From Nonomuraea dietziae (GTDB taxonomy: Bacteria; Actinomycetota; Actinomycetes; Streptosporangiales; Streptosporangiaceae): a stretch of DNA of 64,000 nt. The notes beneath the pieces are model-generated. The model saw only the letters and a list, made by a program, of their open reading frames with translations, was not told where the DNA came from and ran no database searches. Position 1 is the stretch's first letter. The number at the start of each line of letters is the position of its first letter. The translations under genes were made by a program, and so were the position numbers. The stretch spans positions 4,650,001 to 4,714,000 of the forward strand of contig NZ_JACIBV010000001.1 in NCBI RefSeq assembly GCF_014195505.1, read 5' to 3'. Positions 15,667 to 33,834 of the stretch are shown here, one piece after another.

Positions 15667-15771
15667 CTTTTTCGTTCATCCTTCGTCGGTTACATGGGTG
15701 AGCCCGCCACGCTTTCGCGAGGCGGTCTCATCCCCCGCAAGCCGTACGGCTTGCGCTTGCTTACGTGTCGG

Positions 15772-16128
15772 CTAACCGATCTGACCGAAGATGTCGATCC
15801 GGTCGCCCTCGGCCAAGCTCACGATCGCGCGCTTGGTGTCGGGCCGCTTGCCGAACCCGGCGCGGGTGCGCTTGCGCTTGCCCTGCCGGTTGATGGTGTT
15901 CACGCTGGTGACCTTGACACCGAAGATCTGCTCAACCGCGATCTTGACCTGGGTCTTGTTCGCGGTCTTCTTCACCATGAACGTGTACTTGTTGTTCTCA
16001 TCGATCAGGCCGTAGCTCTTCTCGGAGACAACGGGCTTGATGATGATGTCGCGCGGGTCGGAGACCCTCTCCAGTCGGCCCTTGGGCTTCTCGGAGGCGA
16101 CAGCCTGCGGGTCGGTGATGTTCTCCAT
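15772..16128 (-). CDS. rplW: 50S ribosomal protein L23
   Basis: Exit-tunnel protein that docks trigger factor, SRP and SecY. It has 118 residues with an N-terminal extension (MENITDPQAVASEKPKGRLE), then the family block DIIIKPVVSEKSYGLIDENN and GKRKRTRAGFGKRPDTKRAI. Its start overlaps the stop of rplD. Confidence 0.97.
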   Translation of the reverse strand: MENITDPQAVASEKPKGRLERVSDPRDIIIKPVVSEKSYGLIDENNKYTFMVKKTANKTQVKIAVEQIFGVKVTSVNTINRQGKRKRTRAGFGKRPDTKRAIVSLAEGDRIDIFGQIG

Positions 16129-16775
16129 CAGGCGTCTTCCTTCCCGCTCTTGCTCAGCCGCGCCACGACCTGGTCGTACGCTTCCTGCGTGAAGACCACG
16201 TCGTCGTGGACGAGCACGTCGTAGGTGTTCAGCTGCCCGGCGTCCAGCAGGTGGACCTCCGGAGCGTTGCGCAGGCTCAGCCAGGTGAGCTCGTCGGTCT
16301 CCTCGACCACGACCAGAACGGTCCTGGCGTCGGTGATCTTGCGCAGGGCCTCGAGGGCCGCCTTGGTCTTGGGGGTCTCCCCGGTGACCAGGCTGCTCAC
16401 GACGTGCACGCGACCGCCGGTCGCCCTGTCGGACAGGGCGCCGCGCAGCGCGGCGGCCTTCATCTTCTTGGGCGTCTTCTGCGAGTAGTCGCGCGGGAGG
16501 GGACCGTGAACGGTGCCACCACCGGCGAACTGCGGCGCGCGGGTCGAGCCCTGACGGGCGCGACCGGTGCCCTTCTGGCGGTACGGCTTCTTGCCACCGC
16601 CCCTGACCTCACCACGGGTCTTGGCCTTGTGGGTGCCCTGCCGGCGAGCGGCGAGCTGGGCCACGACGACCTGGTGGATCAGCGGAACATTGACCTTCGC
16701 GCCGAAGATGTCTTCGGGCAGGTCGACGGAGCCGGTCTTCGCGCCGCTGGCGTCGAGGACGTCAATGCTGGTCAC
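16128..16775 (-). CDS. rplD: 50S ribosomal protein L4
   Basis: Tunnel-lining large-subunit protein; in gammaproteobacteria it also autoregulates the S10 operon. It has 215 residues from GTG 16775, which overlaps the rplC TGA (GTGA). The tunnel loop (RGGGKKPYRQKGTGRARQGS) is intact. Confidence 0.97.
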   Translation of the reverse strand: MTSIDVLDASGAKTGSVDLPEDIFGAKVNVPLIHQVVVAQLAARRQGTHKAKTRGEVRGGGKKPYRQKGTGRARQGSTRAPQFAGGGTVHGPLPRDYSQKTPKKMKAAALRGALSDRATGGRVHVVSSLVTGETPKTKAALEALRKITDARTVLVVVEETDELTWLSLRNAPEVHLLDAGQLNTYDVLVHDDVVFTQEAYDQVVARLSKSGKEDA

Positions 16776-17425
16776 TTGGCAGCCCCCTTCTTTGCAGCGG
16801 TGCGGACGAGGACCAGGCTGCCGTTGGCGCCGGGGATCGCACCCTTGATCAGGATGAGACCGTTCTCGGCGTCCACGGCGTGAACCTTGAGGCTCTGCAC
16901 GGTGGTGCGGACGTTACCCATCCGACCGGCCATGCGGAGACCCTTGAATACGCGGCCAGGGGTGGCGCAGCCACCGATGGAACCCGGCGACCGGTGCTTG
17001 CGCTGCGTACCGTGCGACGCGCCCAGGCCCTTGAAGCCGTGACGCTTCATGACACCGGCGAACCCCTTGCCCTTGGACTTGCCAGTGACGTCGACGTACT
17101 GGCCGGCCTCGAAGGTGTCAGCCAGGAGCTCCTGGCCGAGGGTGTAGTCGCTCGCGTCGTCCGTGCGGATCTCCGCAAAGTAACGGCGCGGGGTGATGTC
17201 GTGCTTACGCAGGTAGTCGCCGAGCGGCTTGTTGACCTTCCGGGGGTCGACCTGTCCGTAGCCGAGCTGAACGGCGGTGTAGCCGTCCTTGTCTGCGGTC
17301 CGGACCCTGGTCACCACGCACGGACCGGCCTCGACCACGGTCACCGGAACCATCCGGTTGTCCGCGTCGAAGACCTGGGTCATGCCGAGCTTCTTGCCCA
17401 GGACGCCCTTGATCGTCTTAGCCAT
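16772..17425 (-). CDS. rplC: 50S ribosomal protein L3
   Basis: Early-assembly large-subunit protein reaching toward the peptidyl transferase centre, 217 residues. GVLGKKLGMTQVFDADNRMV and the GFKGLGASHGTQRKHRSPGS loop are typical. It lies 14 bp after rpsJ. Confidence 0.98.
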   Translation of the reverse strand: MAKTIKGVLGKKLGMTQVFDADNRMVPVTVVEAGPCVVTRVRTADKDGYTAVQLGYGQVDPRKVNKPLGDYLRKHDITPRRYFAEIRTDDASDYTLGQELLADTFEAGQYVDVTGKSKGKGFAGVMKRHGFKGLGASHGTQRKHRSPGSIGGCATPGRVFKGLRMAGRMGNVRTTVQSLKVHAVDAENGLILIKGAIPGANGSLVLVRTAAKKGAAK

Positions 17426-17439
17426 GTCAGTGCGTTCCC

Positions 17440-17748
17440 TCAGAGCTTGATCGAAATGTCGACGCCGGCGGGGAGGTCGAGTCGCATGAGCGAGTCGACC
17501 GTCTTCGGCGTCGGGTCGATGATGTCAATCAGCCGCTTGTGCGTGCGCATCTCGAAGTGCTCGCGGCTGTCCTTGTACTTGTGCGGCGAGCGGATGACGC
17601 AGTACACGTTCTTCTCGGTCGGCAGCGGCACCGGGCCCGCGACCTTCGCGCCAGTCCGCGTCACCGTCTCGACGATCTTCTTGGCCGAGCTATCGATGAC
17701 CTCGTGGTCATAGGCCTTAAGCCGGATGCGGATCTTCTGTCCCGCCAT
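17440..17748 (-). CDS. rpsJ: 30S ribosomal protein S10
   Basis: 30S head protein that also works with NusB in antitermination. It has 102 residues: MAGQKIRIRLKAYDHEVIDS and the block HKRLIDIIDPTPKTVDSLMR. It is the first gene of the S10 operon. The roughly 190 bp upstream (to the tuf terminator) must hold its promoter and leader, but no consensus -35/-10 pair was found there. Confidence 0.98.
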   Translation of the reverse strand: MAGQKIRIRLKAYDHEVIDSSAKKIVETVTRTGAKVAGPVPLPTEKNVYCVIRSPHKYKDSREHFEMRTHKRLIDIIDPTPKTVDSLMRLDLPAGVDISIKL

Positions 17749-17943
17749 AATGGCCTCGGTGTCCTTCGCTGTCGTCTGAAAAAGTATCGTGCGGCCTGTT
17801 GCCGCTGTAGTACGGGCGGAGACCGCCCGCTGACCCCACGTAGCAGACGTATTCGATCTGCTGTTTCTTCCGTGATCCGGCAGTTACTTCGGTCACGATT
17901 CCGAAGCGACTGCGAGATCACGGCCTAGCCGTGGAGCCGTGGC

Positions 17944-18006
17944 GGGAGCCGGGAGGCTCCCGTTGCCCGGTTGGGCGGCCGGTTCCCTGTGCGAGAACCG
18001 GCCGCC
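17944..18006 (-). terminator. Terminator region downstream of tuf
   Basis: GGCGGCCGGTTC (17974-17985) pairs with GAACCGGCCGCC (17995-18006), 16 bp after the tuf stop. A second shorter hairpin (GGGAGCC / GGCTCCC, 17944-17961) follows. The stems are strong but U-tracts are poor, as is common in high-GC actinomycetes. They separate the str operon from rpsJ. Confidence 0.65.
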
Positions 18007-18021
18007 GCCCCAGTGGTGGTA

Positions 18022-19215
<1,194 letters not shown>

Positions 19216-19344
19216 TGGTTCTCTCCTTAGAGAATCTGACTGACTTACTTCACACTCGGGCCCGGGTGACCCCGAACCCCTGAACAGCGGGGCGACATCT
19301 CATCGCCCCACCAGGGACCTGGGCTGGTCGCCCTGATCCCGAAA

Positions 19345-19368
19345 GGTCCGGGGCACTCGCCCCGGACC
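19345..19368 (-). terminator. Hairpin between fusA and tuf
   Basis: GGTCCGGGGC (19345-19354) pairs with GCCCCGGACC (19359-19368) around a four-base loop, 14 bp after the fusA stop. The minus strand continues TTTCGGG. It is probably a partial terminator or processing site that adjusts the fusA:tuf ratio. Confidence 0.6.
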
Positions 19369-19382
19369 GGCGGGACCAGGAA

Positions 19383-21482
<2,100 letters not shown>

Positions 21483-21518
21483 TTCTCTCGCGTCCTCGTC
21501 GTCTCGTCGAACCCGCTG

Positions 21519-21989
21519 TTACCAGCGGTAGTGGGCGAAGGCCTTGTTGGACTCGGCCATCTTGTGGGTGTCCTCGCGCTTCTTGACGCTCGCCCCGAGG
21601 CCGTTGCTGGCGTCGAGGAGCTCGTTCATGAGGCGCTCGGTCATGGTCTTCTCGCGGCGGGCGCGGGAGTACTGCACCAGCCAACGCAGGGCCAGGGTGG
21701 TGCTGCGCGCGGCGCGCACCTCGACCGGGACCTGGTAGGTCGCGCCACCGACACGGCGGCTGCGGACCTCGAGGGTGGGCTTGACGTTGTCGAGGGCGCG
21801 CTTCAGCGTGACGACCGGGTCGTTGCCGGTCTTGTCCTTGCAGCCCTCGAGCGCCCCGTAGACGATCGACTGCGCGATGGAGCGCTTGCCGTCAAGGAGC
21901 ACCTTGTTGATCAGAGCGGTCACCAGCGGCGAGCTGTAAACCGGGTCAGACATGAGCTGACGACGGCCAGGAGAACCCTTGCGAGGCAT
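21519..21989 (-). CDS. rpsG: 30S ribosomal protein S7
   Basis: 16S-binding head protein that contacts E-site tRNA, 156 residues: MPRKGSPGRRQLMSDPVYSS, then VTALINKVLLDGKRSIAQSI and MNELLDASNGLGASVKKRED. Only 2 bp separate it from rpsL. Confidence 0.98.
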   Translation of the reverse strand: MPRKGSPGRRQLMSDPVYSSPLVTALINKVLLDGKRSIAQSIVYGALEGCKDKTGNDPVVTLKRALDNVKPTLEVRSRRVGGATYQVPVEVRAARSTTLALRWLVQYSRARREKTMTERLMNELLDASNGLGASVKKREDTHKMAESNKAFAHYRW

Positions 21990-21991
21990 GG

Positions 21992-22363
21992 TTACTTCTC
22001 CCTCTTCGTGCCGTAGCGGCTGCGGGCCTGCTTGCGGTTACGGACGCCCTGCGTGTCGAGGGAGCCACGGATGATCTTGTAGCGAACACCCGGCAGGTCC
22101 TTCACACGACCGCCACGCACGAGCACGATGGAGTGCTCCTGCAGGTTGTGGCCCACACCGGGGATGTAAGCCGTGACCTCGATGCCGTTGGTGAGCCGAA
22201 CACGGGCGACCTTGCGGAGGGCCGAGTTGGGCTTCTTGGGCGTCGTGGTGTAGACGCGCTGGCAGGTGCCGCGACGCTGCGGGCTCCCCTTGAGGGCAGG
22301 AGTCTTGGTCTTGGTGACCTTGTCCTGCCGGCCCTTGCGGACCAACTGCTGAATAGTGGGCAC
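21992..22363 (-). CDS. rpsL: 30S ribosomal protein S12
   Basis: Decoding-centre protein of 123 residues. The GTG at 22363 is chosen because GGAG lies five bases upstream and it gives the standard PTIQQLVRKGR start; an in-frame GTG two codons earlier overlaps that ribosome-binding site. Lys43 (TTTPKKPNSALRK) and the VKDLPG loop around Lys88 carry the residues normally linked to streptomycin sensitivity. It is the first gene of the str operon. Confidence 0.97.
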   Translation of the reverse strand: MPTIQQLVRKGRQDKVTKTKTPALKGSPQRRGTCQRVYTTTPKKPNSALRKVARVRLTNGIEVTAYIPGVGHNLQEHSIVLVRGGRVKDLPGVRYKIIRGSLDTQGVRNRKQARSRYGTKREK

Positions 22364-22590
22364 TGCCACTCCGTTCGTGCCTTGGCCGGTAATACGTCAA
22401 GTCGTGCTTTTCGCAGGTACTGCCGGTGTCATGACCTGCTGGTTTTCCTCTTGCGCCGACCCACGCGGTCGGGCGTGTCGCGCTCTGTCGAGCCACTACC
22501 CGGCGTAATCGAACGCTGGAGAGAGACCATGCCGCGCAGCCTGTCGGAGCGCATGCATGAGGGCCCATGAACCCACGGGCACGAAGGGCA

Positions 22591-22619
22591 AGACTACCCA
22601 GCCCAGCGCAGCACGTCAA
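22591..22619 (-). promoter_or_regulatory. rpsL (str operon) promoter
   Basis: On the minus strand TTGACG (22619-22614), a 17-bp spacer and TAGTCT (22596-22591) form a near-consensus sigma70/HrdB promoter. It leaves a 5' UTR of about 220 nt before rpsL. Confidence 0.75.
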
Positions 22620-22943
22620 AACGACTGCGATCGGCCGCTGTCGATGCGACCGTACATTCGTGCCGTGGCCTTATCAGACCCTCGTCTAGCTTACCCGCAT
22701 CTCTCGAGTTGTCTGGCCCTTCTCCACACGCGTTTCGCGGCGGCTTCTCCGTCCGTCGCGGCCGTGCCGCTCGACGTGCTCACCTGCCCGCTCACCTGTG
22801 CGAGTCACCGCCACACGGGCAGGCGTGCCGCGTCCGCGGGAGCGTGACGGGCCCCTCAGGGCCTCAGGGGGCCACGGCGTGTCGGCGGGCGCAGGCGCGT
22901 GCCGCGCGTCAGGTCAGGACAGCGGCCCGCCGCCCTGAAAAGG
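22620..22943. other. Intergenic region without a gene, rpoC-rpsL
   Basis: About 320 bp between the rpoC terminator and the rpsL promoter. No start with a ribosome-binding site and no RNA gene was seen. It contains a GC-rich self-complementary stretch near 22849-22872 (GGGCCCCTCA...AGGGGGCC). Confidence 0.5.
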
Positions 22944-22985
22944 GGAACGCCCCGTGCCTTGCCGGAGCAAGGCGCGGGGCGTTCC
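22944..22985 (-). terminator. rpoBC terminator
   Basis: GGAACGCCCC plus GCCTTG pairs with CAAGGC plus GGGGCGTTCC with small internal mismatches, 14 bp after the rpoC stop. The minus strand then reads CCTTTTC. A convincing intrinsic terminator. Confidence 0.8.
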
Positions 22986-22999
22986 GCGCAACCGATCGC

Positions 23000-26878
<3,879 letters not shown>

Positions 26879-26892
26879 GTGCGATCTCCCCC

Positions 26893-30363
<3,471 letters not shown>

Positions 30364-30467
30364 CAGATGTCCTTCCGAGGGCTCGCGGCGGACTGACTAC
30401 ACGCACGCCAGACAACCTCGCAACGTGAGCAAAGGAAGCGGGTCGTCAAAGGGCAGCGCAAAGGGGC

Positions 30468-30496
30468 AGTGTAGCCGAACGGCACACGCCTGTCCA
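30468..30496 (-). promoter_or_regulatory. rpoB promoter
   Basis: TGGACA (30496-30491), a 17-bp spacer and TACACT (30473-30468) on the minus strand give a strong sigma70/HrdB-like promoter about 105 bp before the rpoB start. Confidence 0.72.
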
Positions 30497-30798
30497 CTTC
30501 GCTCTCGCTGCATGCTCCACGTTGACCGCAGCATCGCCCGTCCGAGCGGAAACGTCAAGCCCGCGAGCCGGACTTTCGGCCAACTCAAAGCCTGGACGCT
30601 GGGATTTCTCCCCAAGGTGACAGCTCACTAGCCGACAGCCCCAAGACGATACCCGCGAGCCGGGGCCGCTAACGCTCTGTCACACCGGAGGCCGAACCCA
30701 TGCTGCCGTGCGGTGGAACTGTGACTGAAGTACCCGCGCCGAGAGCTTCGCCAAACCTGGATTTTGATAACAATTGAAAGTCGGGACATGCCCGGACA
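30497..30798. other. Intergenic region upstream of the rpoB promoter
   Basis: About 300 bp between the rpoB promoter and the 3' end of the Mce-associated genes. It has lower GC near 30740-30790 (GGATTTTGATAACAATTGAAA). No supported gene or structured RNA was seen; additional upstream rpoB control elements are possible. Confidence 0.45.
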
Positions 30799-31296
30799 TC
30801 ATGCGCTACCGAGCAGCGTGGACAGATCGCCGACCAGCCATCTCGAACCAGTCTTCACCATGACGAACCTGACCCGGTTCTGGATCACCTGGTGCCTCGG
30901 CTCGGCGCTGCCCTGCGCCTGCTTGACCGTCCCCATGTTCACGAACAGCAGCACGGTCACCCGGTCGGGCGTGGCGCTCTCGACGGCGGCCCCCGCCACC
31001 GAGACCTCCTGCACGGTCCGCTGCTCGGTGACCCTGGGCACCAGCGAGGCGCGCAGCTCACGGTAGCGCGCCGTCAGCGCGCCCGTGGTGAGCGCCTCGG
31101 CCCGCTTCAGGTCCTCCTCGATCGTCGCGTGGTTGTAGGACAGCAGGTCGGGCGCCATCGCGCGGGCGGCGGCCATGGCCTGCTCCCCCGACTCCCTGCC
31201 GCCGCGCAGGTCGTTCAGCTCGCCCAGCATCCGCACCGCGGTCCAGCCCACGAAGGCCACCGCCAGGGCCAGCACCGCCGCCATCGCGACCCTCAC
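30799..31296 (-). CDS. Mce-associated membrane protein (second copy)
   Basis: 165 residues starting at GTG 31296, which overlaps the stop of the preceding gene (GTGA). A single N-terminal transmembrane helix (VAMAAVLALAVAFVGWTAV) is followed by an extracytoplasmic helical region and an NTF2-like/SnoaL-like end (VTVLLFVNMGTVKQAQGSAE...RFVMVKTGSRWLVGDLSTL). This is the plan of Mce-associated (Mas) proteins encoded after mce genes. An in-frame extension through the neighbour to 31821 was not accepted because it overlaps a better gene. Confidence 0.7.
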   Translation of the reverse strand: MRVAMAAVLALAVAFVGWTAVRMLGELNDLRGGRESGEQAMAAARAMAPDLLSYNHATIEEDLKRAEALTTGALTARYRELRASLVPRVTEQRTVQEVSVAGAAVESATPDRVTVLLFVNMGTVKQAQGSAEPRHQVIQNRVRFVMVKTGSRWLVGDLSTLLGSA

Positions 31297-31808
31297 AGCA
31301 CCTGCTCCGCTTTCGAGACCAGCCAGACGCCCTTGACCTTGGCCAGGTCCATGGACCACCTGAAGTAGCGGTCCTGGTCGGGCGTGCCCGATCCGACCCA
31401 GTTGATATGGGAGTCGGCGACGACCAGCACCTTGGCCGTGCCTTCGCCCATGGACACCACCCCCGCGGCCTTCACGGCGCCGGTCTGGACGACCTTGTTG
31501 GCGATGGTGGTCTCCTTGAGCTTGGGCGCGCCCGCCGAGTACTCGGCGAAGGCGGTCCCTGTGGAGGTGGCGAGGATCTTCTGGATGCTGGCGTCGGCGC
31601 TCTGGTAGTTGAGCGAGAGCAGGTTCACCGCGTGGGCCGAGGCCGCCGCGAGCGCCGCCCGTCTGTCGGCCGCCGCCGCCTCCTCGTCGCGCACCTGCGC
31701 GCTCAGCCAGACGGCCGACCCCGCCACCAGCAGCAGGGCCGCCGCCAGCGCGACGGTCAGCCTGCGCAGCACGGTCACCGACCTGGAGGAGCCAGCTGTG
31801 CCTGCCAT
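31293..31808 (-). CDS. Mce-associated membrane protein (first copy)
   Basis: 171 residues: one N-terminal transmembrane helix (LTVALAAALLLVAGSAVWLS), a helical stretch with LAAASAHAVNLLSLNYQSAD, then a beta-rich end with VLVVADSHINWVGSGTPDQD and RYFRWSMDLAKVKGVWLVSK. It fits the Mas family, which stabilises Mce complexes in mycobacteria. It is coupled to the similar downstream gene by a GTGA overlap, so the two look like an old tandem duplication. Confidence 0.72.
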   Translation of the reverse strand: MAGTAGSSRSVTVLRRLTVALAAALLLVAGSAVWLSAQVRDEEAAAADRRAALAAASAHAVNLLSLNYQSADASIQKILATSTGTAFAEYSAGAPKLKETTIANKVVQTGAVKAAGVVSMGEGTAKVLVVADSHINWVGSGTPDQDRYFRWSMDLAKVKGVWLVSKAEQVL

Positions 31809-31894
31809 ATCGCGGGATCATAACGCCCGGTTCATTCCTTCAGGCGCCGAATGGCCGGGCCGGCAGCGGAGCGGTATCACGGCACCGCCGGCGC

Positions 31895-32662
31895 TCAGCG
31901 GCGATCTTCGCGCGGACCGGCGGCGCCGGCGAGGTGCTCGGGCGTGCGCGGGGAGTCGCCGATCGCCTCACTCTCGGCTGACAGGCCCTTGACCAGGGCA
32001 TGCAGGTTGTCGATCAGGCTGCCGTACGCGTCGTCGCGTCCTGCGATATCGGCGAGCACGACGGTGAGGTTGTCGACCACGCTGCCGATCACCTCTTCGC
32101 GGTCGGCGAGCGGGCCGGTGACGGAGGAGATGTGGCCGAGCAGGCTTTCGACCGTGCCCTCCTCGCCCTGCAGCACCTGCACGATCTGCCGGCTCAGGGT
32201 GTCGCCGTCCTCGGGGCGGATCGCCTTCAGCAGCGGCCTGAAGCCGTGCGACAGCGCGGTCACGTCGAGCGCGGGGCGGGTGGTGGCCACGCGCTCTCCC
32301 GGCTTCAGGTAGCCGGTGGCGTCGCTGCCGGGGGTCAGGGCGAGGTAGCGCCGGCCGGCCAGGTTGCGCCAGCGGATCGCCGCGACGACGCCACGCGGCA
32401 GCGGGGTGCTCCGCCTGACGGAGAAGGCGACCTCGGCCTGCGTGCCGTACAGGGAGATCTCCTCCACGCGGCCGACGCGGACGCCCGCCACGCGCACGTC
32501 GTCGCCAGGCCGCAGGCCGGTGGCGTCGGTGAAGAGGCCCCTGTAGACCTGCGCGGGGGCGACCGTGGCGCCGGAGATCATCAGGGCCAGCATGGCCGCG
32601 CACGCGGTGGTCAGCAGGGCGAACAGCGCGAGCTTCAGCCCCGCGCCGAGGGTGTTGGTCAT
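31895..32662 (-). CDS. Mce family protein, shortened
   Basis: 255 residues with an N-terminal membrane anchor (LKLALFALLTTACAAMLAL) and an intact MCE domain (YRGLFTDATGLRPGDDVRVA, then GVRVGRVEEISLYG and LAGRRYLALTPG). The helical part stops early: after VKGLSAESEAIGDS the chain changes to a Pro/Arg-rich tail (PRTPEHLAGAAGPREDRR). Actinobacterial Mce proteins are usually 300-450 residues, so the C-terminal half appears lost by frameshift or deletion. It best resembles an MceB-type member. In Mce systems six such proteins form a lipid-transport tube with YrbE permeases; here only this one remains, next to the Mkl ATPase. Confidence 0.75.
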   Translation of the reverse strand: MTNTLGAGLKLALFALLTTACAAMLALMISGATVAPAQVYRGLFTDATGLRPGDDVRVAGVRVGRVEEISLYGTQAEVAFSVRRSTPLPRGVVAAIRWRNLAGRRYLALTPGSDATGYLKPGERVATTRPALDVTALSHGFRPLLKAIRPEDGDTLSRQIVQVLQGEEGTVESLLGHISSVTGPLADREEVIGSVVDNLTVVLADIAGRDDAYGSLIDNLHALVKGLSAESEAIGDSPRTPEHLAGAAGPREDRR

Positions 32663-32715
32663 CGGATCAGCTCGGTGAGATCAGCGAGTTCGGACAGGTC
32701 GCGCCCGATCGGCAT
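32659..32715 (-). CDS. 18-codon micro-ORF, possible remnant of a lost mce/yrbE gene
   Basis: ATG at 32715 reads MPIGRDLSELADLTELIR and stops in an ATGA overlap with the Mce gene. It fills the 56 bp between mkl and mce exactly where the yrbE permeases and a first mce gene would be expected. It may be a 3' remnant that keeps translational coupling. No ribosome-binding site is evident. Confidence 0.35.
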   Translation of the reverse strand: MPIGRDLSELADLTELIR

Positions 32716-32718
32716 GCA

Positions 32719-33720
32719 TCAGTGCACGCCGTTCATGTGTGCGTTGACGAGCCGGGGGTACTCCTCCAGCCAGTTGCGGCCGCGCTCGTCGACGAAGGAG
32801 CCCTGGGGCGGGATCACCCCGTTGGCGGCCAGCCACGCGCCGGGCGGCTTCTGGGTGCGGCGGATGCCGTTGCCGCTGGGCATCAGCTGCGGCGGGATCG
32901 GCGGCAGCGTGCCGGGGTCGTGGCCCTGCTGCGCCTCGGCCTCCAGCTCGGAGATGTCCTTCTCCTCCGACATGCCGATGGGACCGTGCCTGCGGGCGTT
33001 GAGGAACTGCCTGACCACGGGCTCGTCGCTGGACAGCAGCATCTCGCGCGGCCCGAACATCACCAGCTCGCGCCTGAACAGCAGCCCGATGTCGTCGGGG
33101 ACGGTGCGGGCGGTGTTGATGTCGTGGGTGACGATGAGGAAGGTCGCCTCGATCTCGGCGTTGAGGTCGACGATCAGCTGGTTGAGGTAGGAGGTGCGGA
33201 CCGGGTCGAGGCCCGAGTCGGGCTCGTCGAACAGGATGATCTCGGGGTCGAGCACGAGCGCCCTGGCCAGGCCAGCCCGCTTGCGCATGCCGCCGGAGAT
33301 CTCGCCAGGCAGCTTGCCCTCGGCGCCGACCAGGCCGACCAGCTCCATCTTCTCCATGACGATCTGGCGGATCTGCGACTCGCTCTTCTTGGTGTGCTCG
33401 CGCAGCGGGAAGGCGATGTTGTCGTAGAGGCTCAGCGAGCCGAACAGCGCGCCGTCCTGGAAGAGCACCCCGAACAGCCTGCGCAGCTCGTAGAGCTTGT
33501 TCTCGCTGCAGTTGGCCAGGTCGTAGCCGTCGATCCAGATGTGGCCGCGCTCGGGGCGCAGCAGGCCCACGAGGGTCTTGAGGAAGACGGACTTGCCTGT
33601 GCCCGAAGGGCCGAGCAGCACCGAGATCTCGCCGGCGGGGAGCGTCAGCGAGACGTCCTCCCAGATGACCTGCCTACCGAACGACTTGGTCAAGCCGTCG
33701 ACCACGACCTCGACGCCCAC
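32719..33720 (-). CDS. mkl: Mkl/MlaF-type ABC ATPase
   Basis: ATPase of the Mce lipid-import system, 333 residues from GTG 33720. Walker A GPSGTGKS is at residues 37-44, the signature EISGGMRKRAGLARAL and Walker B ILFDEPDSGLDP follow, with the His switch in LIVTHDINTA. A C-terminal extension of about 90 residues (ISELEAEAQQGHDPGTLPPI and on to the end) is typical of the actinobacterial family. In M. tuberculosis mkl also lies between rplL and rpoB. Here its usual permease partners are absent from the locus. Confidence 0.88.
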   Translation of the reverse strand: MGVEVVVDGLTKSFGRQVIWEDVSLTLPAGEISVLLGPSGTGKSVFLKTLVGLLRPERGHIWIDGYDLANCSENKLYELRRLFGVLFQDGALFGSLSLYDNIAFPLREHTKKSESQIRQIVMEKMELVGLVGAEGKLPGEISGGMRKRAGLARALVLDPEIILFDEPDSGLDPVRTSYLNQLIVDLNAEIEATFLIVTHDINTARTVPDDIGLLFRRELVMFGPREMLLSSDEPVVRQFLNARRHGPIGMSEEKDISELEAEAQQGHDPGTLPPIPPQLMPSGNGIRRTQKPPGAWLAANGVIPPQGSFVDERGRNWLEEYPRLVNAHMNGVH

Positions 33721-33810
33721 AGGTCACCTTCCCGTCGCAGGTGGTAACGAGACGAACACACTTTACCGACGCGCACGATCGTCGTAGGGAGCTTCCCGCG
33801 AATTGGACTC

Positions 33811-33828
33811 CATTCCAATAATCGGACG
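33811..33828. promoter_or_regulatory. Inverted repeat upstream of mkl
   Basis: ATTGGA-CTCCAT-TCCAAT, six-bp perfect arms, about 90 bp before the mkl start and in an AT-richer patch. The layout suits a TetR-type operator, but no regulator gene is adjacent. Confidence 0.35.
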
Positions 33829-33834
33829 GGATTG

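Noticed and set aside
30799..31821. Single 340-codon gene spanning both Mce-associated proteins
   Set aside because: Its first half lies over the better-supported gene at 31293-31808 in another frame and is Gly/Arg-rich noise; a GTG start at 31296 with GTGA coupling explains the second half.
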